Notes: generated by a model from the letters alone, not told the origin. Shown: positions 1 to 6,108, counted from the first letter of the stretch. The stretch is DNA of 6,638 bases from JBDSEG01 sp039920165 (GCA_039920165.1 JBDSEG010000132.1:1-6638); one strand, 5' to 3'. Translations and numbers: made by a program.

Positions 1-591
1 CTGAAGTCGGATCTGCTGAAAGACCTCGAGCAGAAGAGGCAGCTCTACAACAGCTACCGCGGCAACCCGTCGATCTCGGCCGACGCGCTCGATACCGTCA
101 CCCACCGCATCGAGCATGCGTTCAACGGCCTGAACCAGCTCAGCGGCAAGGCGGGCGCGGCGTTGCAGGGCAACGAGTGGCTGATGAGCATCCGCAGCCG
201 GGTCGGCATCCCGGGTGGCACCTGCGAATTCGACCTGCCGGCCTATTACGCCTGGCAGCAGCGCACGCCGCAGCGCCGGCGTGCCGATCTGCTGCATTGG
301 GTCGGCACGCTGATGCCGCTGGCCGAAGCGCTGCAGGTTCTGCTCGGCCTGTTGCGCGAAGGCGGCGTGGCGCACAAGGTCGTCGCCCCCGGCGGCCAGT
401 TCCAGCAAAGCCTGCCGGTCGGCCGCGTGTACCACCTGATCCGCGTGCGCATGGACGGACCCGAGGACGTGGTTCCCGAGATCAGCGGCCACCGCTTGAT
501 GGTGTCGGTGCGCCTGATGCGCCAGGACAGCGAGGGCCGGCTGCGGCCGAGCACCGCCGACGCGAGTTTCGAGCTGACCCTGTGCTCGTAG
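1..591 (+). CDS. zapD: Cell division protein ZapD, 5'-truncated by the window edge
   Basis: ZapD binds the C-terminal tail of FtsZ in the cytoplasm and bundles its protofilaments, helping Z-ring assembly. The open frame runs from base 1 without a stop and gives 196 residues. E. coli ZapD has about 247, so roughly 50 N-terminal residues lie outside the window. Family marks visible here are the IPGG-x-C-x-FDLP stretch (about residues 66-76 of the visible part), the W-x-x-x-L-x-P-L segment that follows, and the near-terminal ISGH motif followed by a short beta-strand and the closing FELTLCS. An internal TTG at 163 is in frame but lies inside the conserved protein, so it is not the start. It is followed by yacG after 33 bases on the same strand, the usual zapD-yacG order in beta- and gammaproteobacteria, where coaE and pilD often lie upstream. 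Identification is by remembered family pattern and is firm. Confidence 0.93.
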   Translation: MKSDLLKDLEQKRQLYNSYRGNPSISADALDTVTHRIEHAFNGLNQLSGKAGAALQGNEWLMSIRSRVGIPGGTCEFDLPAYYAWQQRTPQRRRADLLHWVGTLMPLAEALQVLLGLLREGGVAHKVVAPGGQFQQSLPVGRVYHLIRVRMDGPEDVVPEISGHRLMVSVRLMRQDSEGRLRPSTADASFELTLCS

Positions 592-624
592 GTTTGTTGC
601 TCTGAGTTCCTCGCAGAGATCGTC

Positions 625-828
625 GTGAAATCGCCGCGCGTCATTCGCTGCCCGGCCTGCGCCGGCCCTAGCGTCTACGGATCGGAAAACCCGGCGCGGC
701 CGTTTTGCAGCGCGCGCTGCAAGAACGACGATTTCGGCGCCTGGGCCAGCGAGGGCTATCGGGTCGAAGCCCAGCCTGAACCCGGCGACGAAGACGAGCC
801 GGGCAGCCCCGCGCCGCCGATCCAGTGA
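625..828 (+). CDS. yacG: DNA gyrase inhibitor YacG (zinc-binding)
   Basis: YacG is a small zinc protein that binds GyrB and blocks DNA binding by gyrase. The product has 67 residues, normal for the family. Four zinc ligands are in place: Cys9 and Cys12 (CPAC), then Cys28 and Cys32 (RPFCSARC), followed by the usual F-G-x-W-x-x-E-x-Y segment. The tryptophan often seen between the two cysteine pairs is Tyr18 here. The last 20 or so residues are acidic and proline-rich, as is common for the disordered YacG tail. The start is a GTG; only a weak purine run (CAGAGAT) precedes it, and no better in-frame start lies nearby, so translation may depend on coupling to zapD 33 bases upstream. The gene ends 36 bases from the stop of the converging T6SS cluster. 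Confidence 0.95.
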   Translation: MKSPRVIRCPACAGPSVYGSENPARPFCSARCKNDDFGAWASEGYRVEAQPEPGDEDEPGSPAPPIQ

Positions 829-835
829 GCCGGGG

Positions 836-856
836 CGCGGCGCATCCTTCGCCGCG
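836..856. terminator. GC-rich hairpin between converging genes, possible bidirectional terminator
   Basis: Two 7-base arms (CGCGGCG at 836-842 and CGCCGCG at 850-856) are perfect complements around a 7-base loop. The hairpin fills most of the 36-base gap between the stops of yacG and the fused sheath gene. On the plus strand it is followed by a mildly T-rich run (CTCTCTATTC); on the minus strand no T-run follows. Position and stem suggest a terminator serving yacG and perhaps the T6SS transcript, but without a true U-tract this is only a candidate. Confidence 0.4.
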
Positions 857-864
857 GGCGCTCT

Positions 865-2661
865 CTATTCGAGCGACTTCAGCAACGCCGCCAGTTCGGG
901 ATCCATCTCGGTATCGGCGCCAGCGTCGGCCGGTGCGTCGTCGGCGCTATCGGGCGACGCGTCCCACGACACATCGGACGACAGATCGCTGCTCGAATCG
1001 TCACCGCCCAAGCCGGCGAGCAGATCGTCGAGACCGCCGTCCGACGAGCTCGACTCCAATGCATCCTCGCCGGCCTCGTCAGCGCCCGCCGCTGCCTTCG
1101 TTGGCGTGGCCGACGCGTCGCCCGCGAGGCGGCTGTGCACCGCCGACGTAACGCTCGATCGCGCCACCGGCTTGGGCATGCCCTGCAACGCGATCGTCTG
1201 CCCATTGACCGCATCCAGTCCCGCGAAGCGCAGCTCGGGCTGGCCCTTGTGCGCCATCAGCGCCACGATGCCGAGACCGCGCAGGCGCGCCGCCGCATCG
1301 GAATCGATAAAACGCTCGGTGCACGGCAGCGCGATCTGGTCGCCCTCGGCATCGACGAAATAGTGGAAAGGCAGATCGCCGATCGACAGCGTGCGGCCCA
1401 CCGGCGCTGCGAGCAGGCACGCCGCGAGGAGCGCCGGATGCGCCCACAACATGCCGCGCAGACCGTCGGCGGCGGTGAACTCCTCGAAGTCGAAGCTGTC
1501 GATCGGATCGGTGCGCTTGCCGTAGGGATGGCGCAGCATGAACCGCGGCGTCAGCAATGCCAGGTGCGAGCTTTCGGGCAGCGCACGCAACTCGCGCAAG
1601 GCCTGAAGCATCAGCGGATGGGCCGGCTTCTTGCGGTCCATGAAGGGCTCGCTGCCGATCGCGGTGACGAATGGCGCCCCGGCGCGCGCCGCGATCTTCG
1701 CCATCCTGCCGAGCAGTTCGGCATGCGGCGGCGTCGCCTCGAAGTGGTACAGGCCGCAGATCAGCGACAGCCCGCCGGTTTTGTCGTGCGAGGGCTTGTC
1801 GACCAGCATCGAATACAGGCCGGTCTCGGTCAGGTCGCTCGCACTGCTCAAGTCGGCAGCCAGTTCCTCGGCCGAGATATCGACCAGCAGCACCTGCAGC
1901 GCGGTGCTCGTCTCGACCCGGCGCAGCAGCAGGTCCATGCCGCGCCACAGCGCCTCGAGATTCTGGAATTCGCTGCGATGAAGCACGGCGCGCATGGCAT
2001 CCGACAGGGCACGGTCGACGCTCGCCACGAGCACGTCGCGCTTGGGATCGGGCGCCGCCACCACGAACGGCCCGACGATGCGGCGCAGCAACTCGTCGAC
2101 CGGCGCGTCGGTCTGGACCTGCGGGGCGATGCCGACGAGCCGCGCGAAGTCAGAGAGCTTGCCGCCCGCTGCCGGTGCCGCGCCGCGCGAACGTTTGCGC
2201 CCGCCACGCGAAACCGGCCGGCCCGCGCCGCTCATCGCCTGCACTTCGGTCGCGGCCTTGGCGAAGGTCGCGCTGTTGTTCAAGCGCTTGCGCAGGTCGG
2301 CGAGCGCCTTGAAGACCGCGAGTTCGCGGTACAGCGCATCGGGGTGGAAGGCATCCAGCTCGGCAAATTCGATCTCGACCCCCGCGCCGGCGCCGGCGCC
2401 GCCTTCGCCTTCGCGTTCGTCGCGTTCGGCCAGCGGCAGCGCGAGCTTGACCTGCGCACGCGCCAGCGTCTCCTCGAGGTTGTCGAACTCGACCGGCACC
2501 ATCTTGCGTCGCGCGAGGTCGGTGCCGGTCTGCAGCCGGCCGCGCGCCGCACCGCCGCTGAAGTCGCCGAGCACGGCGATGCGCACCGGGCGTTTGGCGG
2601 CCCAGGCCGGCGCGGGTTTGTCGAGCGTGCCGAAATCGGGGGTCCAGTCGGTGTCGTCCAT
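865..2661 (-). CDS. Fused TssB-TssC-like T6SS sheath protein with acidic C-terminal tail
   Basis: TssB and TssC normally are separate proteins that pair to build the contractile T6SS sheath in the cytoplasm. Here one 598-residue chain carries both. Residues about 25-140 resemble TssB: a strand ending VLGDFSGG, then an R-K-x-V-P-V-E-F-DNL segment, an F-x-x-LDAFHPDAL element and a helix with ADLRKRL. Residues about 145-168 are a basic, glycine-rich linker. Residues about 185-495 resemble TssC: the FQNLEALWRGM helix, VDIS, AGAPFV, RHPYGKRTDPID followed by FDFEEF, and the SIGDLPFHYF and PCTERF segments. Residues about 510-598 form a Ser/Asp/Ala-rich acidic tail with GLDDLLAGL and PELAALLKSL. The ATG was chosen because GGGAG lies six bases upstream (2668-2672); an in-frame TTG at 2664 would be too close to it. 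The gene follows the kinase after 34 bases and ends the cluster in this window. Fusion is seen; a role as accessory rather than main sheath subunit is inference. Confidence 0.8.
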   Translation of the reverse strand: MDDTDWTPDFGTLDKPAPAWAAKRPVRIAVLGDFSGGAARGRLQTGTDLARRKMVPVEFDNLEETLARAQVKLALPLAERDEREGEGGAGAGAGVEIEFAELDAFHPDALYRELAVFKALADLRKRLNNSATFAKAATEVQAMSGAGRPVSRGGRKRSRGAAPAAGGKLSDFARLVGIAPQVQTDAPVDELLRRIVGPFVVAAPDPKRDVLVASVDRALSDAMRAVLHRSEFQNLEALWRGMDLLLRRVETSTALQVLLVDISAEELAADLSSASDLTETGLYSMLVDKPSHDKTGGLSLICGLYHFEATPPHAELLGRMAKIAARAGAPFVTAIGSEPFMDRKKPAHPLMLQALRELRALPESSHLALLTPRFMLRHPYGKRTDPIDSFDFEEFTAADGLRGMLWAHPALLAACLLAAPVGRTLSIGDLPFHYFVDAEGDQIALPCTERFIDSDAAARLRGLGIVALMAHKGQPELRFAGLDAVNGQTIALQGMPKPVARSSVTSAVHSRLAGDASATPTKAAAGADEAGEDALESSSSDGGLDDLLAGLGGDDSSSDLSSDVSWDASPDSADDAPADAGADTEMDPELAALLKSLE

Positions 2662-2667
2662 CAAAAG

Positions 2668-2672
2668 CTCCC
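2668..2672 (-). promoter_or_regulatory. Ribosome binding site of the fused sheath gene
   Basis: GGGAG on the minus strand sits six bases before the ATG at 2661 and decides that start over the TTG at 2664. Confidence 0.7.
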
Positions 2673-2695
2673 GGTCAGGTCGAAGGTGGCGAACA

Positions 2696-4552
2696 TCACT
2701 TGATTTCTTCAGACGAAAACAGCGCCGCGCCGTATTCGTCCTGGCAGGGGTCTTCGCACACCGCCTTGCCGATCAGCACCGAGTCCGCGCCTTTCCATTC
2801 GCGTGCCGCCGCTTCGGCGGCTGACTTGGTCAGGAGTCCATAGCCGCCCTCGGGTTTGTAGCCGGCGGCCTTGAAATCGCGTGGGTGTTCGGAGACGACG
2901 GCGATGAAATGGTCGGTCCCGGCAGGCCCTGCGGTATCGAGTTGCCAGTTCACTTGCGGTAGGGTGAGCGACTGGCCGGCTTTGACGCGGTTGTCCTTCG
3001 CCAGCGCGTTCGGAAACAGCTGCATCAGCATGCCGTCGGTGCCGTAGAGCAGCACATAAAGATGGCCGTCGCGCGACGCCTTGACATTGAATGAGAGCCG
3101 GTCGCGGCCGATGCGGAACTGCGGCTTGGACGTGGCCGCCTCGACCTTGAAATCGGCGGTCTGGCCCCGCGCGATACGTTCGAATTCGCGCACCGGGTCA
3201 AACGGCAGGTTGGCGGCAACAGGAGCCGCCACCGCAGGCGCGGCAGGCGCCGTCGGCGTAGCAGCAGTGACGGCCGGCTCCGCGATCGGCGGCGCGGCGG
3301 CCGCCGCGGGAGGCTTCGGCGCCGAAGGCCGCAGCAGCGCCCACCCGCCGGCGCCGATCGCAGCCAGCGCGACCACCCCGGCGACGATCGCCAACGGCAT
3401 CTTGCTGCGCGGCGCGGCGCCGCTCGCATCGGCCGATGTCGCGGCCGTCGCACCACGTCGGCGCCCCTTGGCGGCCTGCTTGCCGACGACTACCGGCTCC
3501 ATTCCCAGCGCCTCGCGCAGCGCAGAGATCGAGGGCGTGCGCTGCTCCGGTTTGACGACGAGCGCGCGGTCGATCGCGGTCAGGAAGCGTTCGCTGTAGC
3601 GCCCGGCCGCCGACTGCGCGAGCGGCACATAGCTGTCGTTCATCAGGCGCCCGACCGAGGTCGGCGGGGTCTTGCCGGTGATCGCGAAATAGACCACCGC
3701 GGCGAGCGCATACACGTCGGTCCAGGCGCCTTGCTTCATGCCGGGCACCTCGGCGTACTGTTCGACCGGCGCATAGCCCGGCTTGAGGATCACCGTCAGC
3801 GCCTGCGTCATATCGCCGATGACGCGTCGCGCCGCGCCGAAATCGAGCAGCAGCGGCTGGTGGCTGCCGGCCAGCATCATCACGTTGTCGGGCGCGATAT
3901 CGCGGTGGAAACATTGCTCGGCGTGGATCACCGCGAGCGCCGCGGTCAGCGGGTCGAGCAGCTCCATCAGCCAGGCCTCGCTCGGCGGCTCGCCCATCTC
4001 CTTCAATTGCTGCTTGAGCGTCTCGCCCTCGTAGAACGGCATCACCATATAGGCAGTGCCGTTGGCCTCCCAGAACCGGTACACCTTGACCAGCGACGGG
4101 TGGTCGAACTGGGCCAGCAGCTTGGCCTCGTTGATGAAGCTCTTCATGCCCGCGTCGAACGTCTCGCGGTAGCGCTCGGACTTGACCCCGACCCGGGTCC
4201 CGCCGGTGCGCGCCGCCAGCGCCGACGGCATGTACTCCTTGAGCGCGACCTGGCGTTCGAGTGAATGGTCGCGCGCGAGGTAGACGATGCCGAAGCCGCC
4301 CTCGCCCAGCCCTTGCGTGAGCTCGAACTCCCCGAGAAAGGTGCCGGCCGGCAGCATGTTGCCCTCGCCCTCACCCGCGGTATCGCGACGCGCCGGCGGT
4401 TCGGCCGGGGTGGGTGTCGTCGGCGCAGCCGCGCTTGCGACTGGCTGAGCTGCAGCCCCTAGCGGGCGTATGACGGTGGCATCCGAATCGGGCGGCGGCA
4501 GCGGGCGGCCCGGCATCACGGTGCGGTCGTCGTCAGGTTCGGCAGGGCTCAT
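2696..4552 (-). CDS. T6SS-linked membrane Ser/Thr protein kinase with DUF4384-like C-terminal domain
   Basis: This 618-residue protein probably phosphorylates T6SS regulators on threonine or serine, as PpkA-type kinases do. In order: a disordered N-terminus with two threonine sites (DRTVM, Thr11; DSDATVI, Thr26); a kinase domain (about 75-340) with the glycine loop GLGEGGFG (81-88), catalytic Lys105 in VALKEY, helix-C Glu142, HRDIAPDN (Asp218, Asn223) and DFG (Asp237); a basic, Arg/Lys-rich juxtamembrane stretch; one membrane segment (about 386-407); an Ala/Pro linker; and a domain of about 165 residues with a DGHLYVLLY strand and LFPN, as in DUF4384. Basic residues before the membrane segment place the kinase in the cytoplasm and the last domain in the periplasm. 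HRDxK has Ala instead of Lys, a variant also known in tyrosine kinases (HRDLAARN) and bacterial kinases, so activity is still likely. The ATG lies nine bases after the tagF stop with no clear ribosome site, suggesting coupled translation; a TTG at 4561 is an alternative. No FHA domain or partner phosphatase is in the window. Confidence 0.9.
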   Translation of the reverse strand: MSPAEPDDDRTVMPGRPLPPPDSDATVIRPLGAAAQPVASAAAPTTPTPAEPPARRDTAGEGEGNMLPAGTFLGEFELTQGLGEGGFGIVYLARDHSLERQVALKEYMPSALAARTGGTRVGVKSERYRETFDAGMKSFINEAKLLAQFDHPSLVKVYRFWEANGTAYMVMPFYEGETLKQQLKEMGEPPSEAWLMELLDPLTAALAVIHAEQCFHRDIAPDNVMMLAGSHQPLLLDFGAARRVIGDMTQALTVILKPGYAPVEQYAEVPGMKQGAWTDVYALAAVVYFAITGKTPPTSVGRLMNDSYVPLAQSAAGRYSERFLTAIDRALVVKPEQRTPSISALREALGMEPVVVGKQAAKGRRRGATAATSADASGAAPRSKMPLAIVAGVVALAAIGAGGWALLRPSAPKPPAAAAAPPIAEPAVTAATPTAPAAPAVAAPVAANLPFDPVREFERIARGQTADFKVEAATSKPQFRIGRDRLSFNVKASRDGHLYVLLYGTDGMLMQLFPNALAKDNRVKAGQSLTLPQVNWQLDTAGPAGTDHFIAVVSEHPRDFKAAGYKPEGGYGLLTKSAAEAAAREWKGADSVLIGKAVCEDPCQDEYGAALFSSEEIK

Positions 4553-4561
4553 CGGTCGCAA

Positions 4562-5323
4562 TCAGAAAATGGTCGTGGCATCGGAGTCGCGCGAACTCGC
4601 ACCCAGCATGGCGATGAAATCGGCGCGCGCCGGCAGCCCGCGCGCAACCAGCAGGCGCGGCTCGCTCGGATGGTCTGCGAGCCAGAAGGAACGCCCCAGC
4701 GCGGCGTGCTGCCAGCCGTCGCCGGCATGCCGGCCGAATGCGTCGACGACCGCACCGACCAGATCGGCGCGGTTGCGCACCCCGGAAAGATCGACGAAGC
4801 CGCCGCCGCCTTCGAGCGCCTGGGCCAGCGAGTCCGGCACGGCCGCGGCCCGCGCGGCGTCGCTGTTCAGGTCGGGTGTCATCAGCGCCAGGACATCTTC
4901 GAGCCGCTCGATTTCCCAGTCGTCCTGCATCGCATCGACCGCCACGTCTTCGAGGCGCTGCAGCCAGCCGAGCAGCGCCTCGAGCCCGGCCGCATCGCCC
5001 GGCAGGGCCGGCAGCGCGGCCACCAGCGTGAGCGGGAAATAGCGCCCGACGCTGTCGACCGAAGGCATCAGCACGCCGGCCCACGCGGTTGCCTCGCGAC
5101 CCGCTGCGACGACTCCCGGCATCAGCACGAAGCGCCACGCCGGGCTGTGCAGGTAGGCCCTAACCCAACCGCCCCCGAGCGCCTCGCGCTGCGCCGCGAG
5201 GCCATCGGCGAGCCAGCGATCCCAGGCCTCGACGAACCCCGGGTCGAGCCGGCGCGAAGCGAAATCGCCCAGCGTTGGGAGCTTGCCGTACCAGCCGGGA
5301 GGGAGGGGCGCGGTCGGGCTCAT
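4562..5323 (-). CDS. tagF: T6SS-associated protein TagF
   Basis: TagF is a cytoplasmic regulator that holds T6SS in the off state in Pseudomonas and Agrobacterium, acting beside the PpkA/PppA phosphorylation switch. The 253-residue product has the family signature GWYGKLPTLGDF followed by SRRL (residues 10-26), then WDRWL (34-38), SPAWRF (60-65) and GVLMPSVD-S-VGRYFPL (83-98), which form the conserved N-terminal half. The C-terminal half is weaker but ends with the usual HPSEPRLLVARGLP-type strand. The last eight residues, DSDATTIF, form a short tail discussed under findings. The ATG at 5323 gives the family's normal N-terminus (a short lead before GWYGK); the frame stays open upstream into vapC, but that part has no family match. 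No Shine-Dalgarno is visible, and the start is 19 bases after the vapC stop, so translation may be coupled. The kinase gene follows nine bases downstream. Confidence 0.95.
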   Translation of the reverse strand: MSPTAPLPPGWYGKLPTLGDFASRRLDPGFVEAWDRWLADGLAAQREALGGGWVRAYLHSPAWRFVLMPGVVAAGREATAWAGVLMPSVDSVGRYFPLTLVAALPALPGDAAGLEALLGWLQRLEDVAVDAMQDDWEIERLEDVLALMTPDLNSDAARAAAVPDSLAQALEGGGGFVDLSGVRNRADLVGAVVDAFGRHAGDGWQHAALGRSFWLADHPSEPRLLVARGLPARADFIAMLGASSRDSDATTIF

Positions 5324-5342
5324 GGTGGGTAGGGTCCGTCGG

Positions 5343-5774
5343 TCAGATGAGTTCGAGTGACTTGCGCCCCTGGACGACCGCATCGACCACCAATTTGCGA
5401 TCCATGGTGGCGAGCCGCCCGCCACGGGCTTGCGCCAGGGCCAGCAAATAGCTGTCGGTCACCTGCGCGTGACTCGATAGCAGCGATGCGTCGATGAGCG
5501 AAGCGTCGGCGATGCTTATGGTGTCGGCCCAGAACTCGTATCCTGGCAACGCACGCAGCGCTCTGAGAGTCGGGGTGACCGCACTCGGCGCGCCCGGCGA
5601 GTTCGGATATCTCGGATGGCCGACGATTCGGAGCAAACCGTTCTCGGTAACCGGGCACGTTGCGAAACGCTTGCACCCCACCCGCGCGAACCAGTCATGA
5701 ACCTGGTCGTGCTGCACATGCGCAGGATCGGCGAGCGCGATCAGCACATTCACGTCGAGCAGGAATGTCGTCAC
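5343..5774 (-). CDS. vapC: VapC-type PIN-domain toxin ribonuclease
   Basis: VapC toxins are PIN-fold, metal-dependent ribonucleases that cut tRNA or rRNA when their antitoxin is lost. The product has 143 residues. The four acidic active-site positions are visible: Asp7 in FLLDVNVLIAL, Glu44 in PVTENGLLRI, Asp107 in VTDSYLLALA and Asp125 in LATMDRKL. The toxin therefore looks intact. I chose the GTG at 5774 because it gives the standard VapC start (MTTFLLDVN) and has GGGAC six bases upstream; a TTG at 5804 would add ten unconserved residues and overlap the end of vapB. It lies 22 bases after vapB and 19 bases before tagF, all in one direction, an unusual place inside a T6SS cluster. Its G+C content (about 64% over 360 bases counted by hand) is lower than that of tagF beside it. 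The RNA target cannot be told from sequence. Confidence 0.9.
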   Translation of the reverse strand: MTTFLLDVNVLIALADPAHVQHDQVHDWFARVGCKRFATCPVTENGLLRIVGHPRYPNSPGAPSAVTPTLRALRALPGYEFWADTISIADASLIDASLLSSHAQVTDSYLLALAQARGGRLATMDRKLVVDAVVQGRKSLELI

Positions 5775-5796
5775 GCCGTCGTCCCACGAGCGTTCT

Positions 5797-6030
5797 TCAC
5801 GCAATCTCGTCCCGCAGCTGATTTACGACCTCAAGCGTCACCGGTCGCGCCCCTTTGCGCAGCGGCAGCAGGGGCACGCCGTTACGCACCGCGCGCGCAC
5901 CATGAACCTGGCGATTCAGTCCCTGACGAGCCAGCACGGAGATAACCTCGCCGATGCTTTTGTGCTCGCGTTGTGCAAGGTGCTTCGCGGCAGCGAGGAC
6001 GTCGTCATCAATGGCGAGGGTGGTTCGCAT
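5797..6030 (-). CDS. vapB: VapB-type ribbon-helix-helix antitoxin
   Basis: This 77-residue protein should bind and neutralise the VapC encoded just downstream and, as a dimer, repress its own operon. Residues 1 to about 40 (MRTTLAIDDDVLAAAKHLAQ, then a short turn and an EVISVLARQGL helix) fit a ribbon-helix-helix fold of the CopG/VapB kind, with the MRTTLAID strand as the DNA-reading part. Residues about 41-77 (through PLLPLRKGARPVT) would be the toxin-binding tail. The ATG at 6030 was chosen because TGGGAGG lies six bases upstream; a TTG one codon earlier is in frame but too close to that site. It starts 78 bases after the tssM stop, with candidate operator repeats in between. Confidence 0.88.
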   Translation of the reverse strand: MRTTLAIDDDVLAAAKHLAQREHKSIGEVISVLARQGLNRQVHGARAVRNGVPLLPLRKGARPVTLEVVNQLRDEIA

Positions 6031-6036
6031 CAATAG

Positions 6037-6043
6037 CCTCCCA
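6037..6043 (-). promoter_or_regulatory. Strong ribosome binding site of vapB
   Basis: TGGGAGG on the minus strand is six bases before the vapB ATG. It is the strongest Shine-Dalgarno in the window and fixes the start of the antitoxin, which should be made in excess over the toxin. Confidence 0.75.
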
Positions 6044-6050
6044 GAGAGGG

Positions 6051-6071
6051 CGCATCATACATCACGCATCA
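6051..6071 (-). repeat. Three 7-base tandem repeats upstream of vapB, candidate antitoxin operator
   Basis: On the minus strand the sequence reads TGATGCG, TGATGTA, TGATGCG without gaps. The outer copies are identical and the middle one differs in its last two bases. A fourth TGATGCG lies at 6026-6032 across the vapB start codon. Ribbon-helix-helix antitoxins commonly bind short repeated half-sites in their own promoter, so this is the best operator candidate. Repeats are seen; binding is inferred. Confidence 0.45.
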
Positions 6072-6079
6072 GGTGTGAA
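6054..6079 (-). promoter_or_regulatory. Possible vapBC promoter
   Basis: A TATGAT box (6054-6059, one mismatch to TATAAT) overlaps the 7-base repeats, and TTCACA (6074-6079, one mismatch to TTGACA) lies upstream, but only 14 bases separate them, shorter than the usual 16-18. The -10 box alone is plausible. If real, it could also drive tagF, the kinase and the sheath-like gene downstream. Confidence 0.35.
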
Positions 6080-6094
6080 CGGGCGACCCGCCCG
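6080..6094 (-). terminator. Small GC hairpin after tssM
   Basis: CGGGCG and CGCCCG form a perfect six-base stem around a three-base loop, starting 14 bases after the tssM stop. Only two T residues follow in the direction of transcription, so it would be at best a weak terminator or a pause site between tssM and vapB. Confidence 0.25.
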
Positions 6095-6108
6095 CCCCAT
6101 GCGCCTCC

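Noticed and set aside
2385..2440. GCCGGC-type short repeats inside the TssB-like part of the sheath gene
   Set aside because: They encode an EGEGGAGAGAG loop; the repeat is short and in frame, and there is no sign of phase variation from one sequence.
1135..2703. Open frame of 522 codons on the plus strand opposite the fused sheath gene
   Set aside because: Its product is Arg/Gln/His-rich with no recognisable domain and mirrors the codons of the well-supported minus-strand gene, a common effect in G+C-rich DNA.
4520..5323. TagF and the kinase both begin MSP-x-x-P
   Set aside because: Only a few residues match and the DNA beyond the first eight bases differs, so it is likely chance, unlike the longer DSDATxI match.
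5324..5425. In-frame extension of tagF upstream into vapC
   Set aside because: The extra 34 residues show no TagF similarity and overlap the conserved PIN toxin end; the ATG at 5323 gives the family's normal N-terminus.
5775..5804. Longer vapC starting at TTG 5804
   Set aside because: It adds ten unconserved residues and overlaps vapB; the GTG at 5774 has a ribosome site and gives the usual VapC start.
5324..6108. Search for target-site duplications or inverted repeats flanking vapBC
   Set aside because: No matching direct or inverted repeats were seen by eye at the two borders, so no mobile element is called.
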